A stretch of 39,164 nucleotides of DNA from Peptoniphilus_A olsenii (GTDB lineage: Bacteria; Bacillota; Clostridia; Tissierellales; Peptoniphilaceae), in assembly GCF_040545475.1 (NCBI RefSeq), contig NZ_JBEPMA010000018.1, positions 1-39,164 of the forward strand. The letters are read 5' to 3'. Position 1 is the first letter of the stretch. Every line of letters begins with the position of its first letter. Under the pieces are notes generated by a model, which was not told where the DNA came from, did no database searches, and saw only the letters and a list, made by a program, of their open reading frames with translations. Shown here in pieces: positions 16,697 to 23,765 of the stretch. The position numbers and the translations under genes are program-made.

Positions 16697-17233
16697 ATGA
16701 TTTATTTAATCGTGGGAAATTCAGGCTCAGGTAAAAGTACAATAGCAAATGCACTCATAAAACTAGAAATAAACAAAATCACAACTTATACAACTAGACC
16801 ACCTAGACCTAGTGAGATTCCAGGTATTGACTATAATTTTATTTCAATTGAAGATTTTAAAAAATTAGATGAAAATGACAAATTTATTGGCACTACAAAT
16901 TATGTAGGAAATTTTTATTCAACTTTAAAAAAAGATTTAGACAAAAATTATTTAGGCGACGAAAACTGTGTAATTGTAGTTGATAAAAAAGGCGTAAAAG
17001 AAATAAAAGAAGAATATCCAAAATCAGTATGTATATATTTAGAATGTTCTGACGAAGTATTAAAAAATCGAATGATTAATAGAAATGATGATCCAGAAAA
17101 TATAGAAAAAAGATTAAAAGAAAATGAAGATTTGTCACCAATAGCAGACTACAAAGTAAATGCCAATAAAGATATAGATTCCGTATATGAAGATGTGGTT
17201 ACAATTATTAAAAAAACAAAAAATAATATTTGA
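16697..17233 (+). CDS. Guanylate kinase-like P-loop protein
   Basis: A 178-residue protein with a Walker A motif GNSGSGKST (7-15) and the guanylate kinase core segment TTYTTRPPRPSEIPGIDYNF, whose Arg and Tyr contact GMP. The shortened lid carries R-rich NRNDDPENIEKRL. Reaction: ATP-dependent phosphorylation of GMP/dGMP, if active. It is shorter than typical Gmk (about 200), and the usual EWAxVHGNxYGT segment is reduced to GTTNYVGNFYST. It is therefore a divergent paralogue, and the housekeeping gmk is probably elsewhere. A strong AAAGGAGG site is seven bases upstream and a terminator follows directly. Confidence 0.75.
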   Translation: MIYLIVGNSGSGKSTIANALIKLEINKITTYTTRPPRPSEIPGIDYNFISIEDFKKLDENDKFIGTTNYVGNFYSTLKKDLDKNYLGDENCVIVVDKKGVKEIKEEYPKSVCIYLECSDEVLKNRMINRNDDPENIEKRLKENEDLSPIADYKVNANKDIDSVYEDVVTIIKKTKNNI

Positions 17234-17240
17234 TAAGTAT

Positions 17241-17267
17241 CTACAGTTTTAAAGCTGTAGATTTTTT
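17241..17267 (+). terminator. Terminator after guanylate-kinase-like gene
   Basis: CTACAG (17241-17246) pairs with CTGTAG (17255-17260), then a six-base T-run. Confidence 0.85.
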
Positions 17268-17288
17268 ATGTTAAAAATAAGAAAATAA

Positions 17289-17857
17289 AAAACAATTCCA
17301 TCAAATGATGCTACTAAAGTATTTACAGATATCGAAAATCATTGGGCAAAAGACTATATATTAAAAGCAGTGGCGGACAAAATCGTAAGTGGTTATCCTG
17401 ACAATACTTTTAGGCCACAAAATAATACCACAAGAGCTGAATTTGCATCACTTGCAAATAGAATATTTGGATATAATAATACGGGTAATATACATTTCAA
17501 AGATATAGCAGAAGATGCGTGGTATAAAAAAGATATAGAATGTCTTGCCGCAGAAGAACTCCTCTTTGGTGACGAAAACAATAACTTTAAACCAGAAGAT
17601 AAAATTACCAGAGAGCAAATCGCAAGTATATTTGTTAGATATATTGAAAAAGTAAAACCAGAGCTTTTAAAAGAAGTACAAGAACTACCTTTTAAAGATA
17701 AGGAAAAGTGTCAGATTGGGCATTAGAAGATATCAAAAAAGCCTATACTATTGGCATAATCAATGGAAATGATAAAAATATGTTAAATCCTACCGATAAA
17801 GCCACAAGAGCCGAAGTAGTTGTCATGGTTTATAATCTAAAAAATATATTAAAGTAA
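17289..17857 (+). pseudogene. Remnant of an S-layer-homology (SLH) domain protein, truncated and frameshifted
   Basis: Three consecutive SLH repeats are readable. The first (about 17319-17470) contains FTDIENHWAKDYI, GYPDNTFRP and TTRAEFASL. The second (about 17493-17655) contains FKDIAEDAWYKKDI and ITREQIASIFVRYI. The third (about 17690-17857) contains VSDWALEDIKKAY and ATRAEVVVMVYNL. The frame is open after an in-frame TAA at 17286 but has no start codon or ribosome-binding site ahead of the first repeat, so the 5' part (signal peptide and functional region) is gone. A single missing base in the A-run near 17703-17707 puts the third repeat in another frame. A three-SLH wall-anchoring module normally sits at one end of a surface protein. 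The first in-frame ATG (17370) would start inside repeat 1, so I do not think it is expressed. Confidence 0.82.
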
Positions 17858-17862
17858 AAATT

Positions 17863-17889
17863 AGCCTCGCTTTTGCGAGGTTATTTTTT
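17863..17889 (+). terminator. Terminator retained after the SLH remnant
   Basis: CCTCGC (17865-17870) pairs with GCGAGG (17875-17880) around a TTTT loop, extended by A-T and G-T pairs and followed by TTATTTTTTAA. Confidence 0.85.
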
Positions 17890-18023
17890 AATAAATTTTA
17901 AATTATAATTAAAAATAAAAAAAATAAATTGATAAATGCATCAAAATAAATAATTGCCTATATTAAAGCAGTTGTCTAGAAAATTTTAAAGGAGGTTAAT
18001 TTATATATTGTGCTAAACCACTA

Positions 18024-18051
18024 TTGACAAAAAACGATTTATTGATATCAT
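18024..18051 (+). promoter_or_regulatory. Promoter of the riboflavin operon
   Basis: A consensus -35 TTGACA (18024-18029) and -10 TATCAT (18046-18051) are separated by 16 bp. They are about 27 bases upstream of the riboswitch aptamer. Confidence 0.65.
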
Positions 18052-18077
18052 AGAATTATAAGTTAATAAACTTTATG

Positions 18078-18180
18078 TCTTCAGGGCGGGGCGTAATTCC
18101 CCACCGGCGGTAAAGTCCGCGAGCGAAAGCTGAATTGGTGTAATTCCAATACCGACAGTATAGTCTGGATGAAAGAAGAA
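18078..18180 (+). promoter_or_regulatory. FMN riboswitch (RFN element)
   Basis: The conserved RFN core is plain: TCTTCAGGGCGGGGCG..., TTCCCCACCGGCGGTAAA, GTCCGCGAGCG, the central GAATTGGTGTAATTCC hairpin, and ACCGACAGTATAGTCTGGATG closing with GAAAGAAGA. It lies just upstream of ribD. The intrinsic terminator at 18201-18226 is the expression platform. FMN binding should favour termination and shut off the whole rib operon. Confidence 0.96.
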
Positions 18181-18200
18181 ATTTTTTTGTATTTATTTTT

Positions 18201-18226
18201 AGAGCCTTGAAATAGGCTCTTTTTTT
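18201..18226 (+). terminator. Riboswitch-controlled terminator before ribD
   Basis: AGAGCC (18201-18206) pairs with GGCTCT (18215-18220), followed by a T-run. The ribD ribosome-binding site AGGAG (18229-18233) begins just after it. Confidence 0.85.
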
Positions 18227-18238
18227 ATAGGAGAATTT

Positions 18239-19348
18239 ATGTACTTTAATTTTGATGATGATTATTATATGTCTAGGGCTATTGAACTAGCCAAAAAAGG
18301 TGCTGGTTATACCCTTACTAATCCTCTTGTAGGCGCAGTCATAGTAAAAGATGATATGATAATAGGTGAAGGTTATCACGAAAAATTTGGCGCCCCACAT
18401 GCGGAAGTAAATGCAATTATTGACGCAAAAAATCGAGGTGAAGACTTAATTGGCTCTACCCTTTATGTAAACTTGGAGCCATGCTCTCATCAAGGAAAAA
18501 CGCCTCCATGTGCCAGCCGAATTGTCGATGAAAAGATTTCAAGAGTGGTCATTGGCACTAGAGATCCTTATCGAGAAGTTTCAGGAAATGGAATAAAAAT
18601 TCTTGAAGATGCTGGAATAATTGTTGATGAATATGTAATGGAAGATGAGTGTTTAAATTTAAATGAGAGATATTTTTCTTATATCAAAAACAATAAACCC
18701 TTTGTGGTATTGAAATCTGCAATGACACTTGATGGGAAAATTGCCACCAAAACTGGTAACTCCAAATGGATTACTACAGAAGTATCTAGGAACTTCTCTC
18801 ACGAATTAAGAGGTCAATTAGACGCAATAATGGTAGGTATAAATACTGTAATAAATGACAATCCAACACTAAATGTCAGATTTGGAAATTATAAAAATAG
18901 TCCTATTAGAATAATAGTAGACTCTACTCTTAGAATCCCTATCAATTCTAAAGTCCTTTCAAATGAACTTGTCTCTTTTAGTATAATTGCAACTACTAAT
19001 AATTACGATAGAGAAAAGTTCGATTTGTTAAGCAAGAAAGAAAATGTTCGTATAGTCATAACAGACGATAAAAACGGTAAAGTTGACTTACAAGACTTGT
19101 TGCAAAAACTTAAAGAATTTAATATTTCGTCTATTCTACTTGAAGGTGGCGGGATGTTAAATGCTTCTATGCTAAAAGAAAATTTAGTCGACAAATTTTA
19201 TTTCTTCGTTGCACCAAAAATAATCGGATCTGATGGCAAAAATGCAATTGGTGAAATGAATTTTAAATATTTAAAAGATGTTATAGAAATTAAAGAAACT
19301 CGAGTTGAAAAAATGTCTGATGATATTTTAATAACTGGAAGGATGTGA
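18239..19348 (+). CDS. ribD: Bifunctional diaminohydroxyphosphoribosylaminopyrimidine deaminase / uracil reductase
   Basis: A 369-residue RibD covering steps two and three of riboflavin synthesis. The N-terminal deaminase (about 1-145) has the zinc site HAEVNAI and PCSHQGKTPPC. The C-terminal NADPH-dependent reductase (about 150-369) has LKSAMTLDGKIAT, the AIMVGINTVINDNPTLNVR segment and LEGGGMLNAS. Its ATG is five bases past an AGGAG that directly follows the riboswitch terminator. It is the first gene of the operon, and the stop is four bases ahead of the presumed ribE start. Confidence 0.96.
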   Translation: MYFNFDDDYYMSRAIELAKKGAGYTLTNPLVGAVIVKDDMIIGEGYHEKFGAPHAEVNAIIDAKNRGEDLIGSTLYVNLEPCSHQGKTPPCASRIVDEKISRVVIGTRDPYREVSGNGIKILEDAGIIVDEYVMEDECLNLNERYFSYIKNNKPFVVLKSAMTLDGKIATKTGNSKWITTEVSRNFSHELRGQLDAIMVGINTVINDNPTLNVRFGNYKNSPIRIIVDSTLRIPINSKVLSNELVSFSIIATTNNYDREKFDLLSKKENVRIVITDDKNGKVDLQDLLQKLKEFNISSILLEGGGMLNASMLKENLVDKFYFFVAPKIIGSDGKNAIGEMNFKYLKDVIEIKETRVEKMSDDILITGRM

Positions 19349-19352
19349 TTTT

Positions 19353-19988
19353 ATTTTTACTGGAATAATAGAAGAAATAGGAGCATTAAATAATATCAGT
19401 AAAAAAAATGACCTGTACACGATAAATATAGCTTCTGAAAAGGTTTTGGAAGATACTTCTCTGGGAGACTCTATCGCAACAAATGGTGTATGCCTTACTG
19501 TAACTGATATTGGCAATAATTATTTTGAGGCAGAAGTAATGCCAGAGACGATAAATAACACTACATTTAAAAAGTTGCAGATAGGCAGTCCTCTAAATTT
19601 AGAGCGCGCTTTAAGTTCCACTAAAAGATTAGATGGTCATATTGTTCAAGGTCATGTAGATGGCGTGGGCAAAATACGCGATATAAAAAATATGTCACAC
19701 GATATTGTTTATAAAATTTCTGCCGATGAAGATATTTTGAAATACATTGTAAATAAAGGTTCAATTGCCCTTGACGGGATAAGCCTAACTGTATCAAATG
19801 TCAATAAAAATTCTCTAGAAGTTTCAATAATACCAACTACCATTAAAGAAACTAATTTAGCAACAAAAAAAATTGGCGATTTAATCAATATAGAAACAGA
19901 TATTATAGGGCGATATATTTATAAATTTTTAAATAAAGAAGAAAAAAGTAGTATAAGCTACGAATTTTTAAAAAATAGCGGTTTTTAA
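19353..19988 (+). CDS. ribE: Riboflavin synthase alpha subunit, apparent non-canonical ATT start
   Basis: A 211-residue riboflavin synthase, which dismutates two lumazine molecules into riboflavin. It has two tandem lumazine-binding barrels. The first starts IFTGIIEEIG and contains GDSIATNGVCLTV, RALSSTKRLDGHIVQGHVDG. The second has GSIALDGISLTVSNV and IGRYIYKFL. The universal N-terminus M-F-T-G-I is encoded in frame, but its first codon is ATT (19353). Upstream, the frame is closed by TAA at 19332, leaving only CTG (19335) or this ATT. AAGGA at 19339-19343 is nine bases away, matching ATT. The first ordinary start codon, TTG at 19446, would delete 31 residues including the conserved FTG motif, so I do not use it. 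A sequencing or assembly error cannot be excluded. Confidence 0.88.
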   Translation: MFTGIIEEIGALNNISKKNDLYTINIASEKVLEDTSLGDSIATNGVCLTVTDIGNNYFEAEVMPETINNTTFKKLQIGSPLNLERALSSTKRLDGHIVQGHVDGVGKIRDIKNMSHDIVYKISADEDILKYIVNKGSIALDGISLTVSNVNKNSLEVSIIPTTIKETNLATKKIGDLINIETDIIGRYIYKFLNKEEKSSISYEFLKNSGF

Positions 19989-19998
19989 GGAGTAAAAA

Positions 19999-21210
19999 AT
20001 GAAAGTTAACACAATAGAAGAAGTTGTAGAAGCTCTTCAAAATCAAGAGATAGTTATAGTTACCGATGACCCAAATAGAGAAAATGAAGGGGATATGATA
20101 CTTGCCGCACAGTTCGCAACTGGTGAGAAGATAAACCAAATGGCTACTTTGGCTAAAGGCTTGATATGTATGCCTATGTCAAAAGAATATGCAAAAAAAC
20201 TAGATTTACCACAAATGGTAGTAAAAAATACAGACAATCACGAAACTGCTTTTACAGTATCTGTAGACCATGTTGACACAACAACAGGAATATCAGCTTA
20301 TGAGCGAGCACTTACAGCAGTAAAGCTTACTGAGGATGATATAAAACCAGAAGACTTTAGACGACCAGGCCACATGTTTCCACTAGTAGCAAAAGATGAT
20401 GGTATCTTTGTTAGGGCAGGCCACACAGAAGCCACAGTTGATTTATTAAAAATTGCAGGTTTAAAAGAAGTCGGAATTTGCTGCGAAATTATGGCAGACG
20501 ATGGACATATGATGAGAGGAAAAGAAATTTTTGAATTGGCACAAAAACTTGACCTCAAAATTACAACAACAGAAGAACTTCTACTATATAGAAAACGTCA
20601 CGAAAAAATTGTAGAAAGAGTAGCATCTGCAAAACTTCCAACTAAATTCGGACAATTTATGGCACATGCTTATATAGATACAGTCACAGGTGAGCATCAT
20701 ATTGCCCTTGTAAAAGGTGAAATTGGTGACGGGACAGATGTTTTAACTAGAGTTCACTCTGAATGTTTAACTGGAGATTGCTTTGGTTCATCTCGTTGCG
20801 ATTGTGGAAACCAACTCCACCTTGCCATGAGACAAATTGATGAAGAAGGACGTGGAATTTTACTATATATGCGTCAAGAAGGTCGTGGAATAGGTTTAGT
20901 AAATAAAATTAAGGCCTATGCGCTTCAAGATAAAGGAATGGATACAGTAGAAGCAAATTTAGCATTAGGTTTCCCAGAAGATGCCAGAGATTATTCTACG
21001 GGTGCACAAATTTTACAAGATTTAGGTGTAAAAGAACTTAGACTTTTGACTAACAATCCCGACAAAATTTATTCACTAAAAGAATTTGGCATGAAAATAA
21101 AACAGAGAGTGCCAATAGAAATTCACTCTACAAAACATGACGAATTTTATTTAAGAACAAAAGCAGAAAAGATGAATCATTTATTGACAGAATTTAATAA
21201 TATTATCTAA
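19999..21210 (+). CDS. ribBA: Bifunctional 3,4-dihydroxy-2-butanone-4-phosphate synthase / GTP cyclohydrolase II
   Basis: A 403-residue fused enzyme supplying both precursors of lumazine. The N-terminal RibB (about 1-200) has the metal-site DDPNRENEGDMI and RPGHMFPLVA and RAGHTEATVDL. The C-terminal RibA (about 205-400) has RVHSECLTGDCFGSSRCDCG with its three zinc cysteines, then MRQEGRGIGL and LTNNP. Both active sites look intact. An AAGGAG site lies upstream of the ATG. It is 10 bp after ribE and 13 bp before ribH. Confidence 0.97.
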   Translation: MKVNTIEEVVEALQNQEIVIVTDDPNRENEGDMILAAQFATGEKINQMATLAKGLICMPMSKEYAKKLDLPQMVVKNTDNHETAFTVSVDHVDTTTGISAYERALTAVKLTEDDIKPEDFRRPGHMFPLVAKDDGIFVRAGHTEATVDLLKIAGLKEVGICCEIMADDGHMMRGKEIFELAQKLDLKITTTEELLLYRKRHEKIVERVASAKLPTKFGQFMAHAYIDTVTGEHHIALVKGEIGDGTDVLTRVHSECLTGDCFGSSRCDCGNQLHLAMRQIDEEGRGILLYMRQEGRGIGLVNKIKAYALQDKGMDTVEANLALGFPEDARDYSTGAQILQDLGVKELRLLTNNPDKIYSLKEFGMKIKQRVPIEIHSTKHDEFYLRTKAEKMNHLLTEFNNII

Positions 21211-21223
21211 TTAGGAGGACTCA

Positions 21224-21691
21224 ATGAAAATTTATAACGCAAATCTAAACTCAGAAGGAAAAAAATACGCAATTGTACTTGCAAGATTCAACGAATTTAT
21301 AGTATCAAAATTATTGGACGGTTGTCTTGACGGGCTAAAAAGGCATGGTGCTACAGATGATGATATTGAAATAATTTGGGTGCCTGGATCTTTTGAGATT
21401 CCATTAACAACAAAAGCACTTGCAAAGACCGGAAAATATGACGCAGTGATAGCACTTGGTGCAGTGATAAGAGGCGCAACAACTCATTATGAGTTAGTAT
21501 CGACAGAAGTAGCAAAAGGAGTCGCCTCATCATCACTCGAAACAGGTGTACCAATAGTTTTTGGAGTAATAACAACAGAAAATATCGAACAAGCCATAGA
21601 AAGAGCTGGCACTAAAATGGGCAATAAAGGATTTGATGCAGCAGTAACTGCAATTGAAATGGCGAATCTATTGGGTGAAATTCGTGGATAA
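21224..21691 (+). CDS. ribH: 6,7-dimethyl-8-ribityllumazine synthase
   Basis: A 155-residue RibH, which condenses ribitylaminouracil with dihydroxybutanone phosphate and usually forms a 60-mer or pentamer shell. Seen: ARFNEFIVSKLLDG, WVPGSFEIPL, the catalytic-loop ALGAVIRGATTHYELV with the conserved His, and FGVITTENIEQAIERAG. The start is preceded by AGGAGGA. Its 3' end overlaps the start of the HAD phosphatase gene by eight bases. Confidence 0.97.
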   Translation: MKIYNANLNSEGKKYAIVLARFNEFIVSKLLDGCLDGLKRHGATDDDIEIIWVPGSFEIPLTTKALAKTGKYDAVIALGAVIRGATTHYELVSTEVAKGVASSSLETGVPIVFGVITTENIEQAIERAGTKMGNKGFDAAVTAIEMANLLGEIRG

Positions 21692-22331
21692 TATAAAGAG
21701 TATAATATTTGATTTTGACGGGACTCTTCACGATACAATTAAAATTTATTTCCCTGCTTTTAGTAAAGGAGCCGATTATCTAAAATCTTTGGGTTTTGCA
21801 CAAGATTTTGAAGTAACAGAAGAAAACATACAAAAATTTCTTGGAGAAAAACCAAGTTTCGCTTATGAACTCATTGCCAAAGGAGCATCTGACGAAATAA
21901 AGGCAAAAACACAAAGAATGGTTGGCCTATCTATGGAAGAAAATATGAATAATAAATTGGGCAAACTCTATCCCAATACAATTGAAGTTCTAGAAACACT
22001 GTCCCAAAAATATGATTTATATATACTTTCTAATGCAAGAGAAAGATATTTAGATAAAGCACTCGAAATATATAATATAAAAAAATATTTCAAAGATGCA
22101 TTCGCAGCTGAAACTTACAATTATCAGACCAAAGACAAGATTTTAGCACAAATATTACCCAATATGGAAAAAGATGTAATATTTGTGGGCGACAGATTTC
22201 ATGATATAGATGCCGCCGTAGCAAATAATATAAAGAGCATATTTTGTAAATATGGTTTTGGTAGTGTAAAAGAGGGCCAAAAATCCAATTTTACTATCAA
22301 TAATCTTGCAGAAATTTTAGAAATATTATAA
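21684..22331 (+). CDS. HAD-superfamily phosphatase in the rib operon, candidate ARPP phosphatase
   Basis: A 215-residue HAD hydrolase: motif I IIFDFDGTLHDT (nucleophile and acid Asp), motif II ILSNAR, motif III Lys in QTKDK, motif IV FVGDRFHDIDAA. The helical cap between motifs I and II makes it subclass I. The start chosen is GTG 21684, which overlaps the ribH stop by eight bases and leaves the usual few residues before motif I; the longer frame would run back into ribH. Riboflavin synthesis needs a phosphatase for 5-amino-6-ribitylamino-uracil 5'-phosphate. That step is served by HAD enzymes (YigB/YbjI in E. coli, YcsE in Bacillus) usually encoded elsewhere. Its coupling to ribH makes this a good candidate for that role. 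The alternative is a general phosphoglycolate-type phosphatase. Confidence 0.82.
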   Translation: MDNIKSIIFDFDGTLHDTIKIYFPAFSKGADYLKSLGFAQDFEVTEENIQKFLGEKPSFAYELIAKGASDEIKAKTQRMVGLSMEENMNNKLGKLYPNTIEVLETLSQKYDLYILSNARERYLDKALEIYNIKKYFKDAFAAETYNYQTKDKILAQILPNMEKDVIFVGDRFHDIDAAVANNIKSIFCKYGFGSVKEGQKSNFTINNLAEILEIL

Positions 22332-22336
22332 AATTT

Positions 22337-22361
22337 GAGGAGGTTCTATCCTCCTCTTTTT
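22337..22361 (+). terminator. Terminator of the riboflavin operon
   Basis: GAGGAGG (22337-22343) pairs with CCTCCTC (22350-22356) with a six-base loop, then five T. Confidence 0.9.
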
Positions 22362-22387
22362 GTATAATAAATTATAATCATAGATAC

Positions 22388-22412
22388 TAAAACTCTGCCT
22401 ATTAAGACAGAG
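22388..22412 (-). terminator. Terminator after the two small membrane protein genes
   Basis: On the minus strand, CTCTGTC (22412-22406) pairs with GGCAGAG (22399-22393) and TTTTAG follows. The stem sequence is the same as that after the aminotransferase gene (10818-10842). Confidence 0.75.
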
Positions 22413-22413
22413 C

Positions 22414-22659
22414 CTATCCTACTATTTCAAAAACAATATTTAAAGCTAAAAATAATTGAAGTCCAAACATCAAAAGTACAATTTTATCAAATCTTTTTGG
22501 CAGAGCAATTATCCAAGTTGACATACATACAGAGAAAATATAATAGTAAACTCTCATATCTCTGGCACCTGCGCTAAAATAAAATTCTGCCGATAATATT
22601 GCAACAATGACAAATATCGTTAATACATAAACATAAATCTTATCTTTATCTATATTCAT
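22414..22659 (-). CDS. Small membrane protein of unknown function (81 aa)
   Basis: I do not recognise the family. The 81 residues hold two to three hydrophobic helices (about 8-28, 38-52 and 60-79) separated by short basic stretches (GARDMR, PKRFDK). The ATG follows GGGGTAA. It is 13 bp downstream of another small membrane gene and shares its terminator, so the two probably form one unit. Both are downstream of the kinase/regulator pair and on the same strand. They could be accessory or immunity-type membrane proteins of that system, which is speculative. Confidence 0.6.
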   Translation of the reverse strand: MNIDKDKIYVYVLTIFVIVAILSAEFYFSAGARDMRVYYYIFSVCMSTWIIALPKRFDKIVLLMFGLQLFLALNIVFEIVG

Positions 22660-22672
22660 AAGTTACCCCACA

Positions 22673-22936
22673 TCAAATAACTGCAACTAAATAAGAAATG
22701 GCTGACATTATAGTTAGTATAGAAATCAAATAACTCGTAACATTCTTTTCTTTATCTAAAATATCAGTAAAAAATCTCTTTATAATATGGACTGAATTAT
22801 AAACAATTAAAATTATAACTAAATTATTTGGCATAAAAAAATCTTTTTTAAATATCATAAAAGACATAAAGATAATTCCAATTATAATAGCTGAATTTAC
22901 CACTCTTATTTTGTCATTTCCTGTTAATTGTTTCAC
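22673..22936 (-). CDS. Small membrane protein of unknown function (87 aa), GTG start
   Basis: The 87 residues begin MKQLTGNDKIRVVN, then two predicted helices (about 15-32 and 37-50), a charged stretch (FTDILDKEKN) and a C-terminal helix (68-87). No family recognised. The start is a GTG at 22936 with AAGGTGA upstream; no ATG gives a comparable context. It may pair with the 81-residue protein that follows. The 223-bp gap to the response regulator gene contains nothing I can call with confidence. Confidence 0.6.
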   Translation of the reverse strand: MKQLTGNDKIRVVNSAIIIGIIFMSFMIFKKDFFMPNNLVIILIVYNSVHIIKRFFTDILDKEKNVTSYLISILTIMSAISYLVAVI

Positions 22937-23159
22937 TCAATCACCTTGTGTTTATAAATAATTCCCCAAACAAACTTATATCAAAAAATAAAATCATTTT
23001 TGTCTCATGATATTTATATTTTATCATTAAACCATCCTGTACATTCTATATAATTAAGGAAATAAATACAAAAGTATTTTATTATGTTTAGACATAAAAA
23101 TAATTATCAGTTTAGTTTTTATTATATCCTCCAAAAAATCAATAAATGGCTTAATGTAA

Positions 23160-23765
23160 TTAAAATGTATCTATAATCCCTAAATCAATAGATTTTTTCA
23201 TCAACTCTTGATAATTATTTACACCAAGCTTATCATAAATTCTGTTTAACATTACTGCAAGAGACCTTTCAGAGATAAAAATACTCTTGGCAACCTCACT
23301 TCTTTTAAGCCCACTGCAATATAACTTAACTATCTGTACTTCATTTTCTGTTAATTTTTCAATACTTTTTTTCTCATCATCAAAGTATTTATTATTATAC
23401 AAATAAATAGACTTCAATTTTCTTTTGAGTATCTCCACATCTTCATCTTTCGTTATAAAACCAAATATTCCTATATTTTTTGCTTTTTTAATATAATATT
23501 CATAATTATAACCTGATAGTATTACAATTTTTAATTTTTTATTTTCTTTTAAAATTCTTTCTGCTAAATTTAAACCATTAAGTGAAGTTTTCATTCCATT
23601 TAAATTTATATCAATAAGAATTATATCATAATTATATAAATAATTTTTATCACACAATTTATCTAAATCTTCCAATATATCGATATGAAAATATTCATCT
23701 TTTTCTATAAGTTCTTTCAATGCACTAGCCATCATTTTATGGTCTTCTATTAATAAAATTTTCAT
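23160..23765 (-). CDS. LuxR/NarL-family response regulator
   Basis: A 201-residue protein. The receiver domain (1-~120) has acidic Glu7/Asp8 (LLIEDHK), the phospho-acceptor Asp52 (ILIDINLNG), a Ser in VILSGYN and Lys in FITKDED. The C-terminal DNA-binding domain (about 137-201) is a LuxR-type helix-turn-helix (LTENEVQIVKLYCSGL, then SEVAKSIFISERSLAVMLNRI). It is the cognate partner of the histidine kinase, whose 3' end it overlaps by 29 bases. A GGAGG site precedes the ATG. Possible target: the palindrome at 26493-26517 ahead of the three paralogous genes (inference). Confidence 0.92.
   Translation of the reverse strand: MKILLIEDHKMMASALKELIEKDEYFHIDILEDLDKLCDKNYLYNYDIILIDINLNGMKTSLNGLNLAERILKENKKLKIVILSGYNYEYYIKKAKNIGIFGFITKDEDVEILKRKLKSIYLYNNKYFDDEKKSIEKLTENEVQIVKLYCSGLKRSEVAKSIFISERSLAVMLNRIYDKLGVNNYQELMKKSIDLGIIDTF

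Noticed and set aside
19446..19988. TTG at 19446 as the ribE start
   Set aside because: It would remove 31 residues including the conserved FTGIIEEIG start of the first lumazine-binding barrel, which is encoded in frame just upstream.
21351..21738. Minus-strand frames over ribH
   Set aside because: Leucine-rich antisense shadows of ribH with no ribosome-binding site.
23150..23168. TTAATGTAATTAA dyad near the end of the response regulator gene as a second copy of the 26493 palindrome
   Set aside because: It matches only part of the arms with different centre and spacing, and is expected by chance in sequence this AT-rich.
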